Shown in pieces: positions 50,400 to 59,272 of a DNA stretch of 64,000 nucleotides. Numbering within the stretch: the first letter of the stretch is position 1; the number at the start of each line of letters is the position of its first letter. The stretch covers positions 53,495 to 117,494 of the forward strand of contig CAYLGY010000001.1 in assembly GCA_964383325.1 (NCBI GenBank), written 5' to 3'. This DNA comes from CAYLGY01 sp964383325 (GTDB lineage Bacteria > Pseudomonadota > Alphaproteobacteria > Rhizobiales > Rhizobiaceae). Below the pieces are notes generated by a model. It was not told the DNA's origin, did no database searches, and was given only the letters and a program-made list of their open reading frames with translations. Both the position numbers and the translations under genes were made by a program.

Positions 50400-51473
50400 T
50401 CAGCGATAGGGATAGCCGGCCTTCTGCATGTCCGAGGCGTATTTCTTGAAGATCTCGACGACCCTTGCCGCGCGGGGGCTCTCTCCGGCCACCTCGTCCC
50501 AGAACTCCTCGGCGTCCTTGACGACCTGCGCCCATTCCTCGGCCGGAATCTCGGTCAGTTCCATCTTCTCGCCCTCGACGCGAAGCTTGGCCTCGCCGCC
50601 CCAGTACCAGATCATGCGGTAGTAATGCGACTGGTCGATCGTGGTGCGATAGAGTTGCTGCAGATGCGGGGGCACCTTCTCCCAGCTCGGCGTATTGACA
50701 TAGTAGGAGCCGAACCATGCGCCGGTAATCGAGTTGGAAAGCGCGTACTTGCAGATATCGGCCCAGCCCATCTCGTACATTTCGGTGAAGCCTGACCAGG
50801 CAACCCCATCCAGATCCCCGGTGCGCAGCGCCACCTCGACATCATCCCATGGCACGGTAACCGGAACCATTCCGTAGCGCGACAGGAAGCGTCCTGCGGT
50901 CGGAACGCCGAAGACGCGCAGCCCGTTCAGATCCTGGAGCGAGCGCACGGGCCGGTTGACCGTGAAGACATGCAGCGGGTCCCATGCGCCGGTTGACAGA
51001 TAGGTGACGTTCTCGACCTCGGCATAGGCCTCCTGCCAGATCTCGTCGAGGCCGTAATACATGAACAGCGCACCGATGTCGGGGCTGAACCGGGTGGCAA
51101 ACGGGAAATAGCCGCCGAACACGGCGATATCGACCGGCGCCGCCATGGTGGCCTCGTCGGACTGGATCGCATCGAGCGTGCCGTTCTGCAGCGCCCGGAA
51201 CAGCTCGGCGGTCGGCACGAGCTGGTCGGCATAATAGAGTTCGATCTCCATCTCGCCATTGGCCGCCGCGTTGAAGGCGTCGACCTGCCGCTTGATCACA
51301 TGCTCGCCGAGGGAGGGGCCGGCATAGGTCTGCAGGCGCCAGCGGATCGGCGCCTGCGCTCGGACGATGGCCGGGGTCGCCAGAGCGGCGGGCGCCGCGA
51401 GGCCGGCCGCAGCGAGGAATTTGCGCCGGGTGGCGAGAATCCGTTCGGACGGGGATTGCTTGGTGTCAGTCAT
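50400..51473 (-). CDS. dctP: TRAP transporter substrate-binding protein (DctP)
   Basis: The 357-residue protein has a Tat-type signal (ATRRKFLAAAGLAAPAALAT, cleavage near VRA|QAP). The mature DctP fold shows VIKRQVDAFNAAANGEMEIE, YYADQLVPTAELFRALQNGT and the specificity region DVEVALRTGDLDGVAW. It binds the solute in the periplasm for the DctQM membrane unit just upstream. Next to a polyol-kinase/dehydrogenase locus, a polyol or sugar acid is a reasonable guess. Confidence 0.93.
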   Translation of the reverse strand: MTDTKQSPSERILATRRKFLAAAGLAAPAALATPAIVRAQAPIRWRLQTYAGPSLGEHVIKRQVDAFNAAANGEMEIELYYADQLVPTAELFRALQNGTLDAIQSDEATMAAPVDIAVFGGYFPFATRFSPDIGALFMYYGLDEIWQEAYAEVENVTYLSTGAWDPLHVFTVNRPVRSLQDLNGLRVFGVPTAGRFLSRYGMVPVTVPWDDVEVALRTGDLDGVAWSGFTEMYEMGWADICKYALSNSITGAWFGSYYVNTPSWEKVPPHLQQLYRTTIDQSHYYRMIWYWGGEAKLRVEGEKMELTEIPAEEWAQVVKDAEEFWDEVAGESPRAARVVEIFKKYASDMQKAGYPYR

Positions 51474-51498
51474 GACTTCCTCCTGTGGTTAGCGGACG

Positions 51499-52830
51499 TC
51501 AGCCGCGGAAATAGGCGGGCAGAAAGGTTGCGATCTGCGGAAACAGCATCAGCAGGACGATGGACAGGGCCATCATCAGCACGAAGGGGATGATGGAACG
51601 GTAGATATCGGTCAGCGAGATCTCCTTCGGCGCCATGCCCCGCATCAGGAACAGATTGTATCCGAAAGGGGGCGTCACATAGGCGATCTGGCAGGTCATG
51701 GTGTAGAGGATGCCGAACCACGCCATCTGGTGGTCGATGCCGAGATCGAGCCGCTGCACCAGCGGGATATAGAGCGGCGCGACGATGACCAGCATCGCGG
51801 TATCGTCGAGGAACATGCCCATCAGGATGAAGCTGAGCTGCATCAGGACGATCACCATCCACGGCGACAGCTCCCAATTGTGGATGAAGATGTTCTCGAT
51901 GGCACGCACGGCGCCGATGCCATCGAAAACCGAGGAAAAGGCAAGCGCGGCCAGCACGATCCACATGAACATTGCCGTGACCGTCATGGTCTCGCGCGCG
52001 GTCTCGATCAGCAGGGCGATGTTCAGCCGTCTTTTCCAGGCCGCGGCGGCCGTCGCCGAGGTCGCCCCCACCGCCGAGCTTTCCAGCAGGTTGGTGACGC
52101 CGGTCACGAACAGCCCGATCATCAGGATGAAGATCATGACAGGCGCGATGCCGGCACGCAGCAGCAGGATCTTGTCGCGCAGCGGCATTGCGAGTTCCTC
52201 GTCGCTCAGGCGGGGTGCGAGCGACGGGTTGATCCTGACGCGCAGATAGACATAGAGCGCAAAGATCGCGGCCATCATCAGCCCGGGAAAGACGCCGGCG
52301 AGCCAGAGGTCCGAAACGGGCTGGCGCGCAATGACGGCGAACAGCACCATCACGACCGAGGGCGGCAGCAGGATGCCGAGGGTCGAACCGCCCTGCACGA
52401 CGCCGGTGATCAGCACCTTGTCGTAGCCGCGGCGCAGCATTTCCGGCAAGGCGATCGCGGAACCGATCGCCAGTCCCGCGACCGACAGTCCGTTGATGGC
52501 GCTGATAATGACCATCAGGAAGATGGTGCCCATGGCGAGCCCCCCGGGGAGGCGGCCGCACCAGACGTGCATCATCCGGTACAGGTCTTCCGCGATTCCC
52601 GATTTCGCCATCATGTGGCCCATGAAGACGAAAAGCGGCAAGGTCAGCAGCGCGTACCAGGAAAACAGCTTGAACACTGCATTGAAGGGCAGTTCGGCCG
52701 CCGAATTACCGTAAAGCGACAGCGCCGAGGCGACGGCGACCGCGCCGATCATGGCGAAGACGCGCTGGCCGGTCAGCATGAGGATCACCATGCAGGCGAA
52801 CATCAGCAGCGCGATCATTTCATAGCTCAT
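51499..52830 (-). CDS. dctM: TRAP transporter large permease (DctM)
   Basis: The 443-residue permease has about 12 hydrophobic segments with DctM motifs: TLPLFVFMGHMMAKSG, GTIFLMVIISAINGLSVAGL, QGGSTLGILLPPSVVMVLFA and VTPPFGYNLFLMRGMAPKE. It is the ion-coupled transport subunit. The stop and start with dctQ share one base (TGATG). Confidence 0.94.
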   Translation of the reverse strand: MSYEMIALLMFACMVILMLTGQRVFAMIGAVAVASALSLYGNSAAELPFNAVFKLFSWYALLTLPLFVFMGHMMAKSGIAEDLYRMMHVWCGRLPGGLAMGTIFLMVIISAINGLSVAGLAIGSAIALPEMLRRGYDKVLITGVVQGGSTLGILLPPSVVMVLFAVIARQPVSDLWLAGVFPGLMMAAIFALYVYLRVRINPSLAPRLSDEELAMPLRDKILLLRAGIAPVMIFILMIGLFVTGVTNLLESSAVGATSATAAAAWKRRLNIALLIETARETMTVTAMFMWIVLAALAFSSVFDGIGAVRAIENIFIHNWELSPWMVIVLMQLSFILMGMFLDDTAMLVIVAPLYIPLVQRLDLGIDHQMAWFGILYTMTCQIAYVTPPFGYNLFLMRGMAPKEISLTDIYRSIIPFVLMMALSIVLLMLFPQIATFLPAYFRG

Positions 52831-53339
52831 CAGTCATTTTCTCCGCGGATCCGTGCGACATCACGGAAGAAGATGGCCAGGCATTGCATGATCATCAGGA
52901 CAAGACAGAAATTGATCAGGACCTTGATGGGTACCAGCGAAGGCGCCCAGAGCGAGGGAAGCCGCTGATTGGTGAGCCAGGAATAATGCATCGACGAGAT
53001 CCCGCCCCACAACAGGACCGCAAGGTAGAAGATGACCAGCCAGATCGTGATGGCATCGATGATCGACCTGCCACGCCGCCCGAGGCGCGAATAGATCAGG
53101 TCGAGCCGGACATGACCTTCATCCTTCAGGGTCTTCGGGCCGGCAAGGAAGTAGAACGCGACCAGCGTGAACTGCGCCGTTTCGAGGGTCCAGTTCTGGA
53201 CGCGTCCGAAACCCTTGTCCGCCAGGACATCGAACAGCAGCACGAGGATCATGAAATAGATCAGGAACATGGCGAACCAGCCGATCCCGTCGGCAATCCT
53301 GTCCATGAACCGTACATATCTGCAGATGGCTGCGTTCAT
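52830..53339 (-). CDS. dctQ: TRAP transporter small permease (DctQ)
   Basis: The 169-residue protein has four membrane helices (WFAMFLIYFMILVLLFDVLA, LVAFYFLAGPKTLKDEGHVR containing the DctQ-typical DEGHVRLD, IWLVIFYLAVLLWGGI, LINFCLVLMIMQCLAIF). It is the scaffold subunit of the TRAP carrier. It lies 46 nt after the DeoR stop, so DeoR-DctQMP form one transcript. Confidence 0.93.
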   Translation of the reverse strand: MNAAICRYVRFMDRIADGIGWFAMFLIYFMILVLLFDVLADKGFGRVQNWTLETAQFTLVAFYFLAGPKTLKDEGHVRLDLIYSRLGRRGRSIIDAITIWLVIFYLAVLLWGGISSMHYSWLTNQRLPSLWAPSLVPIKVLINFCLVLMIMQCLAIFFRDVARIRGEND

Positions 53340-53385
53340 TTGTCGGCTCCTGCCTGGATGCCCCTCTCCATGTCGTCCTGCCGGA

Positions 53386-54177
53386 TCATGGCCCGCCCTG
53401 CCAGATCTTCACTTTCGCAGCCGCGAGCGCGGCATGGAAGGCTTCTCCGGGAATTGAATCGCTCACCAGAATGTCCACCTCATCAAGCGGGCATACCCGA
53501 TGCAATGCCCGCTTGCCGAACTTGGCCGACGCCGCCACGACAATGATCTTGTCGGCATTCTCGCACATGGCGCGTGCAATGGCCGCCTCGTCGAAATCCG
53601 CATCCATCGGCCCGATCGCGGCATCCAGCGCCGCCGCTCCGATAATGGCATAATCCGCGTGGAACTGCGCGATCTGCGCCAGTGCGATCGGACCGACCGT
53701 TTCGCCATTGTCCGGCGCATAGATCCCGCCGAGCAGGAACACCTGCGAATGACCCTGGCCATTGGCCAGGATGCGGGCAATATGCAGCGAATTGGTAATG
53801 ATCGTGATCCCCGGCACCTCGGCCAGCGCCCTCGCGCAAGCCAGTGTCGTGGTGCCGGTGTCGATGAAGCAGGTGTCGCCGGGCGAAATGAGCGCGCGCA
53901 GATTCTGCGCGATGGTGGCCTTTTCCGCCGCCTGTTCGGACATGCGCTCCTCGAAGCTGCCCTCCACATGCAGGCGGATCCGGCGCGCCCCGCCATGCAC
54001 CTTCTGTAGTGCCCCCGTAGCCGCGAGATGGGTGAGATCCCTGCGGATGGTCTCGGCAGAAACGTCGAAACGTGCGGCAAGATCGGGCACGGAAACCTCT
54101 CCGTCCCGCTCGACACACATCAGGATTTCTGCCTGCCTATCGCTGGGCTTCAATTTCGGTCTCCGCCTTCTCCCCAT
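53386..54177 (-). CDS. DeoR/GlpR-family transcriptional regulator
   Basis: The 263-residue regulator starts at the ATG at 54177 (MGRRRRPKLK). It has the DeoR helix-turn-helix (VSVPDLAARFDVSAETIRRD followed by LTHL, then ALQKVHGGARR) and the sugar-phosphate-binding DeoRC domain (CFIDTGTTTLACARAL, LLGGIYAPDNGETVGP). It should sense a polyol phosphate made by the divergent kinase and repress both the TRAP and the catabolic genes. Three 9-bp direct repeats in the promoter at 54224-54250 are candidate sites. Confidence 0.92.
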   Translation of the reverse strand: MGRRRRPKLKPSDRQAEILMCVERDGEVSVPDLAARFDVSAETIRRDLTHLAATGALQKVHGGARRIRLHVEGSFEERMSEQAAEKATIAQNLRALISPGDTCFIDTGTTTLACARALAEVPGITIITNSLHIARILANGQGHSQVFLLGGIYAPDNGETVGPIALAQIAQFHADYAIIGAAALDAAIGPMDADFDEAAIARAMCENADKIIVVAASAKFGKRALHRVCPLDEVDILVSDSIPGEAFHAALAAAKVKIWQGGP

Positions 54178-54223
54178 AGCTAGGTCCAAGAATGATGCCC
54201 GTGTCAACAGTCACTTGGTCATA

Positions 54224-54250
54224 TTTTCTGCTTTTTCGACATTTTCAGCA
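54224..54250. promoter_or_regulatory. triple 9-bp direct repeat, candidate DeoR operator
   Basis: TTTTCTGCT, TTTTCGACA and TTTTCAGCA follow one another exactly at 9-bp spacing (consensus TTTTCNNCW) between the divergent deoR- and glpA-like genes. Direct repeats of this kind are typical of DeoR/GlpR-family binding sites. Function is inferred from position and repetition. Confidence 0.6.
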
Positions 54251-54323
54251 CCCAAGAATTGACTACTCGGTCATTCTGGGGAAGATTCGCGCAGGTGCAG
54301 TACAACAGGAGCCTCGAGTCACG

Positions 54324-55706
54324 ATGCCGGCTGAAGCCCTGCCCGGACGTTTCGACGTAGCGATCATCGGCGCGGGTGTGGTGGGGTGCGCGATTGCGCG
54401 CCGCCTTGCCCTTGCCGGTGCGCGCGTCGCCGTCATCGAGAAGGCCCTCGACATTCTCGACGGTGCGTCCAAGGGCAATTCCGCCATTCTGCACACGGGT
54501 TTTGATGCACCGCCGGATTCGCTCGAACTGGCCTGCATCCGCGCCGGCTACGAGGAATATCTTTCGATCCACGCCCGTCTCGGCCTGCCTCTGGAGCGCT
54601 GCGGCGCCCTCGTCATCGCCTGGAACGAGGAGCAGGAGGCGGCACTTCCCGCGCTGATGGAGAACGCGATCCGCAATGGCGTGAGCGGGATCGAGCCACT
54701 CGACCAGGCAGCGCTTCGCAAGGCGGAGCCGGAAGTGGGAGCCGGGGCGCGCGCCGCCTTCCGGGTTGCTGGCGAATCCCTGATCGATCCGTGGTCCGCG
54801 CCCTTTGCCTATCTCCTGCAGGCCGTCGAGAATGGCGCCATGCTGCTCCGCGGCGCCGAGGTCACGGCAGCGAGCCGTGACGGTGACTGGCGCCTCGAGA
54901 CGACGCGCGGCGAGGTTCGCGCCGGGCTGGTCATCAATGCGGCAGGCAATTTCGGCGATTCCGTCGACGAGATATTGCTGGGCAGGCGCGATTTCACCAT
55001 CCGGCCGCGCAAGGGCCAGTTCGTTGTCTATGACAAGCCGGTTGCCGCGCTCGTGCGGCACATTCTGCTTCCCGTGCCGACCGCCGTGACAAAAGGCGTT
55101 GTCGTCTGCCGGACGGCATTCGGCAATCTCCTCGTCGGGCCGACGGCGGAGGACCAGGAGGACCGGCAGCAGGCGGCGCTGGATCCGGAGCAGCTCAAGG
55201 CGCTGATACGGCGCGGCGAGCAAATCGTGCCTGCGCTGAAGGGGCAGGAAGTCACGGCCATCTATGCGGGGTTGCGCCCGGCGACGGAACGAAAGGAATA
55301 TCGCATCCGCGCGCATGCCGGGCAGGCCTGCATCACGGTCGGCGGCATCCGGTCGACCGGCCTGTCGGCGGCGCTCGGCATCGCGGCCCATGTGGAGAAG
55401 CTGGCGGAACTGGCCATTTCTCCGCTGGAGGAACCCGTCTGGCCGAGTGTGGGCAACATTTCCGAGTTCCAGCCGCGCGATTGGCAGGCAGCTGGCCATG
55501 GCGGAATCGTCTGCCATTGCGAGCTGGTGACGCGGCGGGAAATCATGCGGGCGCTGGAAGGTCCGCTCGCGGCACGGTCGCTTGCGGGGCTGAAGCGGCG
55601 CACGCGGGTGACCATGGGACGATGCCAGGGTTTCTACTGCTCGGCCGAGCTTTCGCGCCTGACCGAAGGGCATTTCGAACAGCCCATGGCGGAGAAGGTC
55701 CGATGA
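54324..55706 (+). CDS. GlpA-like FAD-dependent dehydrogenase with C-terminal [2Fe-2S] BFD domain
   Basis: The 460-residue protein has an FAD Rossmann motif (VAIIGAGVVGCAIARRLALA), SKGNSAILHTGFDAPPDSLE (glycerol-3-phosphate-oxidase family), VINAAGNFGD and VGGIRSTGLSAALGIA. A BFD-like domain binds a [2Fe-2S] cluster through GIVCHCELV and MGRCQGFYC. It resembles the GlpA subunit of anaerobic G3P dehydrogenase but is shorter (460 against about 540). AGGAG lies 12 nt before the ATG at 54324. It couples by ATGA to the GlpB-like gene and is divergent from deoR. The substrate is probably a polyol phosphate. Confidence 0.88.
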   Translation: MPAEALPGRFDVAIIGAGVVGCAIARRLALAGARVAVIEKALDILDGASKGNSAILHTGFDAPPDSLELACIRAGYEEYLSIHARLGLPLERCGALVIAWNEEQEAALPALMENAIRNGVSGIEPLDQAALRKAEPEVGAGARAAFRVAGESLIDPWSAPFAYLLQAVENGAMLLRGAEVTAASRDGDWRLETTRGEVRAGLVINAAGNFGDSVDEILLGRRDFTIRPRKGQFVVYDKPVAALVRHILLPVPTAVTKGVVVCRTAFGNLLVGPTAEDQEDRQQAALDPEQLKALIRRGEQIVPALKGQEVTAIYAGLRPATERKEYRIRAHAGQACITVGGIRSTGLSAALGIAAHVEKLAELAISPLEEPVWPSVGNISEFQPRDWQAAGHGGIVCHCELVTRREIMRALEGPLAARSLAGLKRRTRVTMGRCQGFYCSAELSRLTEGHFEQPMAEKVR

Positions 55707-56905
55707 AGCTTCCGACCGAGACCGACGTCCTCGTCATCGGCGCCGGGCCGGCGGGGCTGGCGGCGGCGACAGAGCTTGCCGGCCACTGCCAGGTTCTCGT
55801 CATCGACCGGGAGGGCGCTGCAGGAGGCATTCCGCGCCATTGCGGCCACTATCCTTTCGGAATGCGGGAATTCCGGCGCCTGATGAAGGGGCCGGACTAT
55901 GCCCGCGCCCTTGTCGCCCGCGCCGAGGCGGCCGGCGTTTCGATCGCGCTCCGGGTCAACGCCGTCGCGCTGCATGCCGGGCCGTCGGTCAGCGTGACAT
56001 CCGATGAAGGCATGACGCGCATCAACGCGCGGCGGGTGGTGCTCGCCACCGGCGTGCGGGAAACTTCCCGCGCCCAGCGGCTGATCGGCGGTACCAAGCC
56101 TGGCGGCGTCCTGTCCACCGGCGCCCTGCAGGGCATGGTCTATCTCGAAGGCATGCGGCCTTTCCGTCGTCCGGTGATCCTCGGCACCGAACTCGTTTCC
56201 TTCTCCGCCATCATGACCTGTGCCAGTGCCGGCATCCGTCCGGTCGCGATGATCGAACCGGAGGCTGGTCCGACCGCGCGCTGGCCATCCTCGCTCTATC
56301 CTCGCCTTCGCGGCATTCCGGTCCATTATTCAACCCGGCTGACTGCGATCGAGGGAACGGACCATGTCATCGCCGTCGCAATCGACGGGCCGGGAGGCAG
56401 TCGGCGCATCGCCACCGACGGCGTGATCGTCAGCGGCAGGTTCCGTCCCGAAGCAACGCTGCTGGCAGCAGGCGGGCCGGTGGAACGCGACCCGCATACG
56501 GGCGGGCCGCGCATCGACGCCGCCGGACGCTGCTCCGATCCGGATTTCCATGCCGCCGGCAACATGCTGCATCCTGTCGAGACCGCTGGCTGGTGCTGGG
56601 CGGAAGGGCGGGCAGTCGGCCGGGCGGTTCTCGCCGGGCTCAAGGGCGACTTGCGCGGGCCGTCGCATCCGGTTTCTCTGGCGAGCGACGCGCTTTCCTG
56701 GGTCGTGCCGCAATTTACCGGCGAAGGCGGCGCGTTCGACCGGTTGCAGTTGCGCGTCAATCGACCCGTCCAGGGGCGTCTCGCCGTGCGGGTCGAGGGC
56801 CGCGAGGTCTGGTCGCGGCGAATCCATTCGCGCCCCGAGCGGCGCATCGTCGTGCCGATGCCGCGCGCCGGCGGCCCGGCCACCATTGTGCTGGAGGAAG
56901 CATGA
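55703..56905 (+). CDS. GlpB-like FAD/NAD(P)-dependent oxidoreductase
   Basis: The 400-residue flavoprotein has VLVIGAGPAGLAAATELAGH, the GIPRHCGHYPFGMREFRRLM stretch characteristic of this group, VVLATGVRETSRAQRLIGGT and AGNMLHPVETAGWCWAEGRA. The last about 70 residues are beta-rich (LQLRVNRPVQGRLAVRVEGR), outside the usual flavin core. It probably accepts electrons from the GlpA-like subunit. It overlaps both neighbours by ATGA. Confidence 0.86.
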   Translation: MKLPTETDVLVIGAGPAGLAAATELAGHCQVLVIDREGAAGGIPRHCGHYPFGMREFRRLMKGPDYARALVARAEAAGVSIALRVNAVALHAGPSVSVTSDEGMTRINARRVVLATGVRETSRAQRLIGGTKPGGVLSTGALQGMVYLEGMRPFRRPVILGTELVSFSAIMTCASAGIRPVAMIEPEAGPTARWPSSLYPRLRGIPVHYSTRLTAIEGTDHVIAVAIDGPGGSRRIATDGVIVSGRFRPEATLLAAGGPVERDPHTGGPRIDAAGRCSDPDFHAAGNMLHPVETAGWCWAEGRAVGRAVLAGLKGDLRGPSHPVSLASDALSWVVPQFTGEGGAFDRLQLRVNRPVQGRLAVRVEGREVWSRRIHSRPERRIVVPMPRAGGPATIVLEEA

Positions 56906-58317
56906 GAGCGCTGGCCATTGACCAGGGGACGACATCCACCCGCGCCTTCGCGGTCGATTCATCGGGCATTGAGCTGGTGCATTCGGTCGAGCATCGCCAG
57001 TATTATCCGAGGCCCGGATGGGTCGAGCACGATCCGGAGGAATTGCTGGCGAGCATTTCCGCCTGCCTCGATGCGGCCCCCGCGGTCGATTGCGCCGGAA
57101 TCGGCAACCAGGGCGAAAGCTGTCTCGCCTGGGACGCCCGGACCGGCAAGGCTGTCACGCCGGTGATCGTCTGGCAGGATGACCGCACAGCGGCCCTGTG
57201 CACGCGCCTGAAGCAGAAAGGCCATGAATCGCTTGTGCGCGCGCGCGCCGGTTTGCCGCTCGATCCCTATTTCTCTGCCTCCAAGCTGGGCTGGATCCTC
57301 CGGAACGTGCCGGAAGCGGCCGAATTGCAACGGCGCGGCAATCTGCGCCTCGGCACGACGGACGCCTTCTTCCGCGACCGGCTGACCGGAGTGTACGCCA
57401 CCGATCCGACGACGGCCTCACGCACCTCGCTGATGAATCTTGCAACCGGCGCCTGGGATGCGGAACTGTGCGAGCTGTTCGGCGTGCCTGTCGATGCATT
57501 GCCCCCCATCCTTCCGACGACGGGCCAGCTCGGCAAGCTGCCGCGCGGCATTGAGCTGAGCGCCAGCATTGTCGACCAGCAGGCGGCGCTATACGGCCAT
57601 GGCGCGCGCCAGCCAGGCGATGCCAAGATCACTTTCGGCACGGGCGCGTTCGCGCTCGCCCTTACCGGTCCGTTGCGGGAGAGCCAGGGCCTCCTGCCGA
57701 CCATCGCCTGGGCAGAGGCGGGACGTGCGCCCATGCATGCCCTCGATGGCGGCGTCTATGCCGCATCCTCGGCGGTCAACTGGGCACGCAATCTCGGCTT
57801 GTTCGAGGATTGGCAGGAAATCGACGACTTCGCGGAGGCACCGGCCGTGTCGCGCGGGCTGGTCTTCGTTCCCGCCCTTTCGGGGTTGGCCTCGCCGCAT
57901 TGGGACCGCGCGGCGCGCGGCGCATGGTTCGGTCTCAGCCTCGATACGACGCGCCAGGACATGGTCCAGGCGGTGCTGGAGGGAATCGCCTTCCGGACCG
58001 GCGAGGTCATTGCCGAGATGAAGCAGCAGGTCGAGATCCGCTCGCCGATCAGCCTCGATGGCGGAATGAGCCGCAATCCATGGTTCTGTCAGTTCGTGGC
58101 GGATGTGCTCGGCCGTACGGTCGCCGTCTCCGGCGAGCCGGAACTCACCGCGCTCGGTTGCGCCCAGCTCGCAGCGCGCGGAGCCGGGGGCGCGATCGAT
58201 CTTGCGCCTCCATCCCGAAGGCTGGAGCCGCGCCCGTTCGAGGCCGGCTGGAAAGCACGGTTCGCCGCCGCGCGGCAATGCGTGCAGCAATTCGGCGCGC
58301 AGGGTTCCGCGGGCTGA
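56902..58317 (+). CDS. FGGY-family carbohydrate kinase (GlpK-like)
   Basis: The 471-residue kinase has MRALAIDQGTTSTRAFAVD (phosphate motif), NQGESCLAWD, VIVWQDDRTA, YFSASKLGWIL, VDQQAALYGHG and FGTGAFAL. GlpK residues Glu84, Tyr135 and Asp245 have counterparts here, but the glycerol-contacting Arg83 of E. coli GlpK (NQRET) is Gly (NQGES). The substrate is therefore probably a polyol other than glycerol. It completes the GlpA/GlpB/GlpK-like operon by ATGA overlap. Length is slightly below GlpK (about 500). Confidence 0.88.
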   Translation: MRALAIDQGTTSTRAFAVDSSGIELVHSVEHRQYYPRPGWVEHDPEELLASISACLDAAPAVDCAGIGNQGESCLAWDARTGKAVTPVIVWQDDRTAALCTRLKQKGHESLVRARAGLPLDPYFSASKLGWILRNVPEAAELQRRGNLRLGTTDAFFRDRLTGVYATDPTTASRTSLMNLATGAWDAELCELFGVPVDALPPILPTTGQLGKLPRGIELSASIVDQQAALYGHGARQPGDAKITFGTGAFALALTGPLRESQGLLPTIAWAEAGRAPMHALDGGVYAASSAVNWARNLGLFEDWQEIDDFAEAPAVSRGLVFVPALSGLASPHWDRAARGAWFGLSLDTTRQDMVQAVLEGIAFRTGEVIAEMKQQVEIRSPISLDGGMSRNPWFCQFVADVLGRTVAVSGEPELTALGCAQLAARGAGGAIDLAPPSRRLEPRPFEAGWKARFAAARQCVQQFGAQGSAG

Positions 58318-58322
58318 CCCCG

Positions 58323-58350
58323 CCGGAAAGCGGGGACCACTTTCCGGGAA
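58323..58350. repeat. REP-like palindrome, copy B
   Basis: This 28-bp element has CCGGAAAG/CTTTCCGG arms and starts 6 nt after the GlpK-like stop. It is an exact repeat of 58380-58407 and related to 18280-18305. It may serve as a transcript-end hairpin. Confidence 0.75.
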
Positions 58351-58379
58351 GCTGATTTCCTGTTGGCGCAGATTCTCAT

Positions 58380-58407
58380 CCGGAAAGCGGGGACCACTTT
58401 CCGGGAA
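58380..58407. repeat. REP-like palindrome, copy C
   Basis: This copy is identical over 28 bp to copy B, 57 bp downstream and in the same orientation, between the converging kinase and MarC genes. The pair looks like a small bidirectional terminator or REP cluster. Confidence 0.75.
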
Positions 58408-58413
58408 CCTGCG

Positions 58414-59049
58414 CTAGATCGGCGGCAGGCCGAGCCATTGGGCCGTTGCGTTGAGGATCAGGTTCACCGACAGCCCGGCGAGGATCATGCCCATGATACG
58501 CCGCAGCAGGTTCGCGCCGCCCTTGCCGATGATGCGCAGCAGCAGGTCGCCAAGCAGGAAGATCACAGCCATGCAGGCGAGCACCAGCGCCAGCATGGCG
58601 AAGGTTTCCAGCTGCTCGAACTTCGTATAGCGGTTGTTGTCCGTCAGGACGATGATCACCAGCATCGAGCCCGGCCCGGCAATGATCGGCGTCGCGACCG
58701 GAAAGACTGCGATCGCCAGGGGGTCTGCCTTCACCGATGCCGGCTTGCCAGCCTCGGTCTTCGCTTCTCCGAGCACCATCGAAATGGCGAACATGAGCAG
58801 CACGATGCCTCCGGCGATCTGGAAGGACAGCAGCGAAATGCCCATTGCATGAAGCAGGGACGGCCCCGCCAGGCCGAAGAACAGCAGGATGAGGAACGCG
58901 AAGCATACGCCAAGGATTGCAGCCTTGCGGCGACCGGCGGTATCCAGTTCCTCCGTCGCGCTCATGAACAACGGCGCATGGCCGACCGGATCGAGCATTG
59001 CCCAGAGCGTGACGAACTGGGTGATCAGCAAAGCCTGGTCTTCCAGCAT
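58414..59049 (-). CDS. MarC-family inner-membrane protein
   Basis: The 211-residue protein has six membrane helices and MarC motifs: FVTLWAMLDPVGHAPLFMSA, ILGVCFAFLILLFFGLAGPS, AVFPVATPIIAGPGSMLVII. The start is the ATG at 59049. MarC proteins were once linked to multiple antibiotic resistance but their function is unknown. The C-terminus ends a few bases from the palindrome pair. Confidence 0.9.
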   Translation of the reverse strand: MLEDQALLITQFVTLWAMLDPVGHAPLFMSATEELDTAGRRKAAILGVCFAFLILLFFGLAGPSLLHAMGISLLSFQIAGGIVLLMFAISMVLGEAKTEAGKPASVKADPLAIAVFPVATPIIAGPGSMLVIIVLTDNNRYTKFEQLETFAMLALVLACMAVIFLLGDLLLRIIGKGGANLLRRIMGMILAGLSVNLILNATAQWLGLPPI

Positions 59050-59272
59050 CCGAATCCGCTCCTGTGCCGGAGTTGCTGTAATTTCTTCCGGTAGCTGTAA
59101 CAGCCCTGTGGTCGGGCCAGCAAGCATTCTTCTCACGCTCCGGCCCTGCTTCCCGATGTCACGCCCTCTTGATCGGCACTCTGCGCGCTCCCCATCTGCG
59201 GGTTGCGGGCGGCCACCGGCCGAACAGGGCGGAAGCCGTCACGCACTGTCAGTATCTTGTTGGAGTCATGGA

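Noticed and set aside
50140..50409. An 89-codon plus-strand frame between IclR and TRAP operons
   Set aside because: Low-complexity Arg/Gly/Pro-rich composition, no ribosome site and overlap with the terminator hairpin.
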